The notes under the pieces: model-generated
Databases searched by the model: none
What the model was told of the DNA's origin: nothing
Seen by the model: the letters and a program-made list of their open reading frames with translations, nothing else
Program-made: the position numbers and the translations under genes
Shown: positions 55,370 to 64,000 of the stretch, one piece after another
Position numbering within the stretch: the stretch's first letter is position 1
How the letters are laid out: each line of letters begins with the position of its first letter
NCBI GenBank assembly: GCA_947561585.1
Contig: CANNZV010001448.1
Coordinates: 133,839 to 197,838, forward strand
Length of the DNA: 64,000 bases
Origin: Caprella mutica
Lineage: Eukaryota > Arthropoda > Malacostraca > Amphipoda > Caprellidae
Direction of reading: 5' to 3'

Positions 55370-56200
55370 GAGAAATTTGACTTATTAGTGAAGATTTTAC
55401 ACTTGGAGTTAAAAACATCCTCATGCTTCATGCCTGATGCATGTGTATCTATCTCTTGAGAGTCGAGACTGTTTAGTGGGTGATTTACTTTATATTTACA
55501 GGTTTCCCAAATTATTTAACCCTTCAAAAGTCGCCATTAAACTGGCGACTTTGTCCATACTTTAAAACATGGTTAATCTCTAACTTCCAGTTCCAGCAGC
55601 AGATTCAGAATCTACCGCAGCTAAATTAATGGTAACATAAGAATTAATTCAAAATCTCCCGCAGAGATCTCCAATCTATAAAATTAAATGTTAAATCAAA
55701 AACTCCCGCAGAGTGTCTTGCCAGTCTTGGAAAAATGAAAAATGTTCCATATTTTGCAGACTGAAGGATTTGGAGATTTTTGGCCCTTTTCAAGAGAAAT
55801 TTATAAATCTTTGGAGAGAAATTGCCCCAGAAATTAAATATCAGGAGACTAATTGTGCATGCTTTGCAGACTGGTCTGTAACATAGAAAACTTCAAAGTC
55901 TGCCCAAAATTTAAAAAGAAACAACCAAGTTGGCAACCGCCAACCAATAAACAAATAGATTAAGATACCTAAGTAGATTATAAATAATACCCAACTAGCT
56001 ATCAGAAATTATTAGCTATGTTAAGTTTCGATGTCAATACTGTTAGACATTTTTAGATTAGATTGTAAATGAACCGTTATAGCATTCACCTTTAACATTT
56101 AGTAGCAACTGGTTCACTTATAAATAATTAAGAGAGCTGCACACCTCTTATCTCTACGACAGTCTAATCCCGAAACGATATATGGCGAAAATATCAAGAA
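55370..56200. other. Spacer with further CTCCCGCAG- and GGAGA-word fragments
   Basis: About 55590-55770 repeats CTCCCGCAGAG-type words and includes AAATTAATGGTAACATAAGA. About 55770-55875 is a GGAGA-word piece ending GCAGACTGG. From 55880 to 56200 I see only AT-rich sequence. Confidence 0.45.
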
Positions 56201-56218
56201 GACGGAAAATTACAAAGG

Positions 56219-56320
56219 TGTGGGAATAGTGGAGAATTGGCATTAGTATGCGATTTGTGTGGCTGGTGGTATCATGCCCAGTGTGAGAAGGTGAGAAAGA
56301 AAGACTATGAGCTGATATAG
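56219..56320 (+). pseudogene. PHD-finger-like fragment
   Basis: Encodes CGNSGELALVCDLCGWWYHA and QCEKVRKKDYELI, then a stop. The C-X9-C-X2-C-X4-H-X2-C spacing is the middle of a PHD finger. It may come from a PHD-bearing LINE ORF or a host gene. Nothing supports a complete gene around it. Confidence 0.4.
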
Positions 56321-56339
56321 GTAAGATAGGAACTGGAAT

Positions 56340-56578
56340 TCGGGGGGATTTGAGAATATGGCTTTTCAGCGCCACTGTCTCCCCCTCCCGGACCCTTCGA
56401 CTTCACACCCCCCAGACTCTTCCGCAGGACCGAGACCTCTTCCTCCAGTCCTCAACCCCCACCATCTAGCAGCCCTATCCCCTCCCCAGCCAACAACCCC
56501 CTCTCTCTCCGAGCCTCCTCCAGAAAACTCCACACCCCATCAAGATTCCTCTCACCAAAACTCATCACTCCGCTCATA
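56340..56578 (-). pseudogene. C-terminal end of the second LINE, left of the inserted element
   Basis: Read on the - strand, MSFGERNLDGVWSFLEEA continues the LINE tail that stops at 58465, after removal of the element 56579-58464. Pro-rich frames on the + strand here are its antisense. Confidence 0.6.
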
Positions 56579-57186
56579 CCCAACAAACATATGAATGTCG
56601 ATTCGATGCCGTTTGCTGTCGAATTCGTAGCGCTAACGGTGGGTATCGACTTAGCAACCATTTCGATTCATAGTAGATATCGGAATGTCTGTTTCTAAAT
56701 GATATCTGAATTTACACTTCGGATAGAAACACGAAAACCGATACATGGGTTTGACATCATCATCTTGGCGTTGGCATGTCTGTTTCCAAACGATATCTGA
56801 ATTTATACTTCGACCAGAAGTACGAAAACAGATGCGTAGTTTTAAAAGAATCGTTTCGAATTTGGAAATTCATTCTCTTATCTCCCTTTTTCTAATATTT
56901 ATAGAAATGTAGGAATTATTTCTATTCAATTGGGTTGTACCTTTCTATATAACGTACGTAATGCTCCCTTTAAACGACAGTTGAAAAGGTACGATGGGAC
57001 ATTGGCACACTAGTGCTATTGTTCACTGGATCAACGTAAAGTAAGCGATACTGGAACATTGGTTGTTGAACAGGGTTCCTCAAGTACCGTGAAAATGAGA
57101 TGGGTAATCAATCAAGTGATTTTTCGATGGTCAGTGCATTTATTGTTATGAATCTATTCTAAACTGCTTATTGTAAATAAGCACCG

Positions 57187-57635
57187 AGGGGTTCCTGAAG
57201 CTGTCTTTGGTGAATGGAAGAGAAGGGGTGGCGTGCCTTGGGTCCCAAACTGTTGTAATTTGGATCACGTGTCGTTTATTTTATTTTTGTCATGTTTTAA
57301 CTCTCCATGCAATTTTAGAGGATAGCGCTAGGATTATGCTCTACAATTACGAGGTCTTAGATTTTGTGTTAGGTAGGCTCGTAGGCTTCATTTACTATCG
57401 CCTCTTCATTTCCCTCTTCCATCCTTGAGTGCAGCCACTGGTGCTTGTGACCATTTTTGTCACATTCCTCGGTAAGTGACAGCATTCACGGAGTAGCTTT
57501 TCAGCATCCATTAGCGTCGTAACTTTGTCCATGGAGCCACTTTCCTTTCTGACTGCTTCTTCCAGTACCTTGTATTTCATTTCCTTTTGACGTCAGTGAC
57601 ATTGACTTTGGTTCCGAAGCAGACGTTAATCCTCT
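57187..57635 (+). mobile_element. R500 retroposon inside the TIR element
   Basis: Sense on +. The frame 57207-57428 shares YEVLDFVLGRLVGFIYY with copies A and B, and an antisense 61-codon frame (57395-57580) matches 63770-63952. Confidence 0.7.
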
Positions 57636-57774
57636 ACTTAACGTAAACAATTAAAAGTTGATGGGCTATTTAACATGTTCCATTTTAGAGTAGATTCAGT
57701 GTTATCGGATGTTTCCACATTTTCGGATACATAAGAAAGAAATATAATAATTATCATTATTTAATTCTTACTCG

Positions 57775-57948
57775 GAGATTTCGCCTGAAAATGACGAAAC
57801 TTTGACGGCTCTCCAACGGAAACACCCTCCTGCTCCTGAGGACCTCTTGTTGCCTGCAGGGCCAGGGGATGACTGCCAGCCGCACGTTGCCAGTGAGGAA
57901 GACGTCAGAAAGGCCTTGTCTTCGTTAGTATCCCCGGGTCGTTTAATA
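57775..57948 (+). pseudogene. Fragment of a PHD-type LINE upstream of the RT
   Basis: Encodes ETLTALQRKHPPAPEDLL and ASEEDVRKALSSLVSPG, aligning with ETVRALRSKHPPAPLDLM and VSEEDVRRAVNSFRPG of the LINE at 29406-32360. It has its own base composition (GC-rich) and is divergent enough to be another subfamily. Confidence 0.7.
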
Positions 57949-58464
57949 TCAAAATTTTTTTTAGTCTAATACTCCACGGTGGCAATGTGACAGAGTTACA
58001 GGCACGAGGACGGATAGACCCACGATCGATACCAGGACACATCACTTCATTTCTTCCCATTTAATGTACACATAACAATATGTAACAAAAATCAAATTGT
58101 TATGCATCTAAATGTACAGTACGTTATATCAATGAAGTAAGAGTTTTCAATTTTAATTAATTTATTTATTGGATGCAAGTGGATATCGTTTCGAAACATA
58201 TTAGATATATAATTAGGCGTCTGTTCGATGGATAATCTCTATGTATGTTGGATGTCGTAATTTATCTTTCTATTCAACGCTGTTAAAACGGTATCGCTTC
58301 GATGCCAAATATACTTGATATGATGCGGTTTAGCGGTGCAAACGGATATCGGATTGATGTCTACTTGATGTCACCATGTCTAATTTGTTATTGGTATTCG
58401 ATGTCGGAAGAGAGGTTATAGAGAGTCGTTTAGACATCGAATAGATACATTCATGTTTGCTGGG

Positions 58465-60365
58465 TACTCACCACCCCATATCTCTCCCTCACCTCCACCA
58501 GCATATGACACTCCAGTAGGAAGTGCTCCAAAGTCTCCTCTTCCGCACCACACATCCTACACTCAACCTCACCCACCCCCAAAATCTCTCCCTCCATCCC
58601 AACCTAAGAGAATTTGTTCTCACTCTGAACAGCAGACATGTTCCCCACCTATTTTCGTACCATTCTCCCCCTATTCCCCCCTTTTCTTTGTACCATACCA
58701 ATGTACTTTTGCTCTCCACCTCCCTTCTCCATCTACTCTACTCCCATCTATCAACTATTCTTCCCAGTTCCTTGCCGTCTAACACCCTCAAGGCCTCCCA
58801 GTCCAAACTCAACTCTGTCATATACTACTCCATCTTTCTCATCCATGAATTACCTCCACCCCTCTCACTCACCCTCCCAACCATATCCCTCAGTACCTCA
58901 TTCCCAGTGTTCATTAAGAACCAACCAAACCTAACCTTCATCTTCATATCTCTTGCCATAGTCGACGAGCACCCTACTTCCCACTGCAGACCTGCCACTG
59001 GTGCATAAGTAGGTGCCCTCAAGATCCTTCTCCAAACCCCATTCTCCAATTTCTGCAACTTCCCAATCTCCGTCTTATTCCACACCAAAATCTCCCCCGC
59101 ATGCAACACCCCCGGCAGCACCACACTCTTCCAAAAAGTTTTTCCCATCAGTAGTCTAGCTGTCACAGGACCTCTATACCATTGAGTAGGTTACATTCAC
59201 CATTCTCTCCTCACTCCCTATCTTTTCATCCTTATTTTCCCTGAAACAATCTCTTGTTGCACTCAGCAACACTCCCAGATATCTAACTTCCTTCACCACT
59301 TCCATCCACCTGATCACATTCTCTCCAACATCACCCCCACCATTAAAAACCATACACTTACTCTTCTCCCTACTTATACTCAAACCACAATCCCTTGCAC
59401 TCTCCTCCAATATATCAATCATCTCCCCCGCCTCCTCCCTCGATCTCGCCAACAGCAAGCCATCATCCGCATAAAAAAGCACCGGTATCCTTCTCTGTCC
59501 GCTTCTATACCCCAGGTCACTCCTTCGCAATCTCTCTATAATTCTTCCAACAACCAAAACCATCACAAACAATCTAGGCGATCCTGTGCAACCTTGCCTT
59601 ATCCCGTTCTTCACTTCCATCTCACCCAACTCCCTTCCTTTACGCCATACCTCAGTCTTATCCCCCCAATACAGCTCCGCTATCTCCTGAATCACCCTTG
59701 GATCACACTTATAATACATTAAACTTTCAATCAGTCCTTTCCTATCCACACTATCAAATGCCTTATTGAAATCCACGGCCACCACAACCAACACCTCCTT
59801 CCTCATATAGCTCTCCTCCACACAGTTATTCAGAATCCACAAGTTTTCCTCTATCCTTCTTCCTTCCGTAAAACCAGCCTGCATACCACTCACCCTTCCA
59901 TCAAACATCTCCTGTCCCACCAATCTATCCTTAATCATACCCATAAACAGTTTGTACCCTACATTCCTTAGAGCCACAGGTCTATGCTGCATAGCCTGTG
60001 GCTTCCTTACTTTGGGAATCATTACTGTCTTTGATTTCTTCCATTCCTCCCCCAATGACACCTCAACCATACCCTCCAAACATTTCTCACTCCTACTCAT
60101 AGCCTTATATAGTTCTCTCTTAATACCATCAGGACCTGGTTGCTTTCCACCTTTCACTTTCTTTATTCTCCTTTCCACATCCTCCCTCACAAACTCAATA
60201 TCACCCATCCACTCCTCCACACCCGACACCACCCTCAACCTTACAACTCCTGGTATACTTATGTCCTCTCTCTCAATTCTTCTTCTCTCCAAAACCTGAA
60301 TTCCAATTTCTCTGTCTCTTTCATATTGTTGCTTCTGTAAGATTTTTCTATGTGTGTTTCTCTGG
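58465..60365 (-). pseudogene. Second LINE: reverse transcriptase and C-terminal finger, 5'-truncated and decayed
   Basis: A 372-residue frame (59174-60292) holds RT blocks: GGKQPGPDGIKRELYKAM, VDFNKAFDSVDR, GIRQGC and FYADDGLLLARS, ending in a stop after VRYLGVLL. Downstream frames shift: SVVLPGVLHAGEILVW at 58825-59166, then ECRMCGAEEETLEHFLLEC near 58490-58550, a Cys-rich carboxyl-terminal motif common in LINE ORF2 proteins. The frame opens upstream only to about 60361, where the element appears cut. No endonuclease domain remains. The clade is uncertain and it is clearly distinct from the PHD-type LINE. Confidence 0.8.
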
Positions 60366-62376
60366 TCTTAAAAAGTGTTTTATTATATCCACTTCTAAGC
60401 CACATACTTATATTATTTAATTAATAATTATCTATATAGCCTATCCTCTTATTTTCTTCTTTTCCAGTTCTTATTAATATATAAAACAAATGATGAATTA
60501 ATAAATGTGACAATCAAACAAGAATTAATTTTTATCTATTTATTCCTATTGTACTCAGCTTATGTCTTGAGTCAGATTGGTATGTAGTTTTGGTTCGAGT
60601 AGTTCTCGAGTGAGGTATTGCTGCAGTGATAATCGTTCGTACTTCCTTCGTGCGTAACAATCTGTTATCGCTATGTAGCCAAGATTGGTGTTTGCTGCGA
60701 CCGTATGCTAGGGTTGGAATTTGGAACTAAAGTATCCGTAGATTTGTGAGTTCTCCGTAGGTTAAGTCGTGTTTCCGTAGACTTGGAGGTGCTCGTCCCT
60801 CTAGACTAGCGTAGACTTGGAATGATTGGGTGTGCGTCTCCCTAGACTGGGAAGTTGCTGTCTCCGTAGACTGGGTAGTTACTGTCTCCGTAGACTGGGT
60901 TATGCGTCTCCCTAGACTGGCTCTCTGGAATACTAAATCCAGTAAGAAATTTGGACTTAAATTTCCTTCGACAATTTGCCAAAATAACAATAAAAAATAA
61001 AAAGAAAAAAATTATTCTCTACATTATAATCAATTGAATTAATTTACCAATTATTGTGAATTAAGATTTATGCCAGTTAAATAGCAATAATTAATACTAA
61101 TCTCAATGAGTTAAATTATGAATATTTATTCTAATGTTTATTAATTAGGTTGAGTTGAATTATTTATTTGGCATTTTTCATGTTCATAATAAATAGTTAA
61201 TAATAATTGTAGTCAATTTAATATGAGAAGAAAATTACTTTGGGAAATGTAGAAGCATTAAAAATAGTTTGTACTTAATATTACAATAATTGAGAATCGA
61301 GCAGAATGTTACTCGTCAAATGGCCTTTTAATTATTAAAAGAAATAATTCAATTCCTGATCCTGAAGTTGAAATATGTTGTGTAAAACTTAATTGTAATA
61401 TATTAAATATGCATTGAATTAGAAGAATAGTATTAACAAATATTATACATTTTTTAATACTGTCAGAAGTTATCCCAACTTATGCAGTTTGGTCAAATGT
61501 TGGCGGTTGGTCATGTTTTCAAACCTGGGAAACATGATGTAAGAAAAGTCTGGGATGTGTACTGACTTTTCCAAAATGGGAATAACGTAATTCTGATTGT
61601 GAATAAGGATACTAATTCTAATAATAGTTTGTTATTATAGTTAACTATATTAATAATATTAATTGGAGCTAATTAGCTAATAAATCATATAAATATCAGT
61701 ATATTTATGGCACTAGCTAATATGGCAATTCAGTATAATAAATATGGCATTATTAAGAATAATATTATACAAATAACTTGGAGAGAATAATTATTAGTTA
61801 TATATTTACCCAATGTTTCTTTAGCTAAGAAGATTTGGGGAATTGGTTTGGAGTTAATCCTAGGCTGTTGTTATGACTGTTCTTCAGAAACAATGTGTTT
61901 ATTTCTTTGTAATTAGTAAGTAGTATATAAATTGGATGGTGTTATGTCTGCAATAAAGGTATTAATATTAATAATTGGTGAGAGTTTATAATTTAATTTT
62001 AGATCACAATCACAAGCACTGTATCGGCACTTTTTACTCTGTTGTACCAGACTCGTTAACGTCGTTTAACCGGTAAAAAAAATCCCCTTAAAGGGGCAGT
62101 TCAGTCAATTTTTGTTTTCATAATATCAATGTTGAACGGTCACTTAGTAAGAATAAAGCATTCTTGTAGAATTAAACGGTTGAAAAAAATATAATAGCGA
62201 TATATATATATCATATTTTATAAATTCGATTTAGTTCCTGCGTCCTCCTACAGATGGCGCCACCACTCTGTACTATTTGTTTACATTTTACAGCTGATAA
62301 CATGTGAACAATTTTTCTATCAACAGTATTAACAGTAATTTATTAAGAGAATGTTTTCTTTTCAAAATTAAATCTA
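60366..62376. other. AT-rich spacer with a short CCGTAGACTGG-word cluster
   Basis: Between about 60728 and 60925 the words TCTCCGTAGACTGGG / TCTCCCTAGACTGG recur about seven times at irregular spacing of roughly 25-35 bp. The rest is AT-rich, with no coding sequence, LTR or RNA gene that I can support. Confidence 0.45.
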
Positions 62377-64000
62377 CCCAGCAAACATGAATGTATCTAT
62401 TCGATGTCTAAACGACTCTGTATAACCTCTCTTCCGACATTGAATACCAGTAACAAATTAGACATGGTGACATCAAGTAGACATCAATTCGATATCCGTT
62501 TGCACCGCTAAACCGCATCATATTAAGTATATTTGGCATCGAAGCGATACCGTTATAACAGCGTTGAATAGGAAGATAAATTACGACATCTAACATACAT
62601 AGGGATTCTGCATCGAACAGACGCCTAATTATATATCTAATATGCTTCGAAACGATATCCACTTGCATCCAAAAAATATAGAAATTAAAATTGAAAACTC
62701 TTACCTCATTGATAAAATGTACTGTACATTTAGATGCATATCAATTTGATTAATGTTACATAATGTTATGTGTGAATTAAATGGGAAGAAATGAAGTGAT
62801 GTGTCCGGGTATCGTTCGTGGGCCCATCCGTCCTCGTGCCTGTACCTCTGTCACATTGCCACCGTGGATGCATTTGACTAAAATAAATTTTGATATTAAA
62901 CGACCCGGAGATACTTAAAGATATTTTAAAGTGAATATAACATACAGGCAAGCACCGCTTTTATAACCAAAATCACAACTTATTCTTATCACAAATAGTA
63001 ATGAGTTGGTCAAATTTTTATAAAATTGTTACTCCTTAAAAATTTCGTTCCCTATATGAGTTCAAATTAAAGAAAATGTTTTGAGGCCACGACTTAGAAT
63101 ACAGATGAAAGCATTAATTAAAATTAATAGATAATTAGATATTTATAATTGTTGTGTTTCATTGAACAAACAGGAATTTTGTGCTCTGTGAAATATTTTT
63201 AGCAGTAGGGTATATGTTCCAAGTTATTAATAGGGTCTATATTTTCGAACACGTGATAAAGGAAATTATAATAATTAGTATTTAACTACTATTTAAGTAG
63301 AAACAAAATAGCTGAAGGTATGAAACCAAATGAAATAAAAGTTAAATAATGATTATTATATATAGATTTATTGAGTCCGATTACCACTTTAGGTTTAATT
63401 ATCTATAATGTGAATCACTGAATTTCAATCGTCTCATTTGCAGCTTTTGGCACTATGGTGAAAGCTCAAGTTATCGGATATGGGGTTCCGCATTTTATGT
63501 GGAAATATTATTTATGCAATGATTTTTATTTCTAAACTTGTATTTTACGTACTGGATATCATGGATGCTAATTTAAGTAAGAATTGAATAATGATAATTA
63601 TTATTATTTATTTCTTACATATTCGAAAAATGTGGAACCGTCTGATAACACAGAATTTACTCTAAAATGAAACATGTTAAATAGCCCATCAACTTTTAAT
63701 TATTTACGTTTAGTAGAGGTTTAACGTCTGCTTCAGAACCAAAGGCCATGTCGCTGACGTCAAAAGGAAATGAAATACAAGGGACTGGAAGAAGCAGTCA
63801 GAAAGGAAAGTGGCTCCATGGACGAAGTCAAGACGCTCAACGATGCTGAAAAGCTACTCCGTGAATGCTGTCACTTACCGAGGAATGTGACAAAAATGGT
63901 AACAAGTATCGGTGGCTGCACTCAAGGATGGAAGAGGGAAATGAAGAGGTAATAGTAAATGAAGTCTACGAGCCTACCTAACACAAAATCTAAGACCTCG
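62377..64000. mobile_element. Second copy of the CCCAGCAAACAT TIR element, running off the right edge
   Basis: Starts CCCAGCAAACATGAATGTAT after TA (62375-62376). 62377-62915 matches 57945-58464 in inverted orientation with few differences. After a private stretch (about 62925-63580), the match resumes to 57640-57780 and then R500. Confidence 0.75.
63712..64000 (-). mobile_element. R500 retroposon inside the second TIR element, truncated by the window
   Basis: Antisense to the + strand. 63770-63952 (+) keeps a 60-codon frame beginning MKYKGLEEAVRKESGSM that is conserved with the 57395-57580 copy. The 3' part comes first; the 5' part lies beyond 64000. Confidence 0.7.

Larger units (their letters stand above)
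56579..58464. mobile_element. TIR element with CCCARCAAACAT ends, TA target
   Basis: Ends CCCAACAAACATATGAATG and (reversed) CCCAGCAAACATGAATGTAT, flanked by TA (56577-56578, 58465-58466). It splits the LINE reading frame, confirming an insertion. It contains an R500 copy and a scrap of PHD-type LINE, but no transposase. Subterminal regions are rich in TCGATRTC/GATATC words. Superfamily not assigned. Confidence 0.65.

Noticed and set aside
56358..56594. Pro/Ser-rich + strand frame, and similar frames at 58453-59008 and 59952-60340
   Set aside because: Antisense to the decayed LINE on the - strand; composition follows from Glu/Gly/Arg-rich LINE codons.
62086..62120. CCCCTTAAAGGGGCAGTTCAG resembling a TTAA-targeted piggyBac end
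   Set aside because: No matching inverted end or transposase was found nearby.

Overview
The window is nuclear DNA of an animal, most likely an arthropod and possibly a hemipteran insect. The reasons are GT-AG introns, a long C2H2 zinc-finger gene pair with an acidic amino-terminal region, AT-rich spacers, and a dense mix of gypsy, BEL/Pao, copia-like, LINE, mariner and hAT-like elements. Nothing bacterial is present, and I saw no rRNA or tRNA gene. The species call is inference only.

The backbone is a direct tandem duplication. Copy A runs from about 4994 to 28622 and copy B from about 35316 to 48612. Each copy holds, in the same order: short hAT-like elements; a broken THAP / P-element-transposase-like gene on the + strand; a 500-bp retroposon (R500); and a multi-finger C2H2 zinc-finger gene on the - strand. 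Insertions made after the duplication separate the copies. Copy A carries a gypsy element at its left edge (1-4993), an intact BEL/Pao element (7581-19141), a copia-like element nested in the BEL 3' LTR (15208-19093), and a 2.2-kb intron with a 1-kb minisatellite (20233-22408). Copy B carries a satellite-filled hAT-like element (37142-39102) and a decayed mariner (42924-44210). Comparing the copies gives exact pre-insertion sites for most of these.

Between the copies (28623-35315) lies an apparently intact LINE coding for a PHD finger, reverse transcriptase and a restriction-like endonuclease (29406-32360), then mostly unassigned AT-rich DNA. Right of copy B (48613-56340) is a nest of short non-autonomous elements. 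Most have CCAGTCTG or CCACTCTGG ends and 8-bp target duplications, with a few weak candidate exons among them. The right end (56340-64000) has a second, decayed LINE interrupted by a terminal-inverted-repeat element (56579-58464). A second copy of that element lies in the opposite orientation from 62377 to the window end.

The likely functional cellular genes are the two zinc-finger genes. The elements with intact main reading frames are BEL/Pao and the PHD-LINE. The most unusual observations are a fragment resembling the carboxyl-terminal prion-like region of an hnRNP inside the copia-like element; an intron array with 18 near-perfect U1-type donor sequences, present in one duplicate and cleanly absent from the other; and families of 8-bp-duplication elements each built around its own repeated word.
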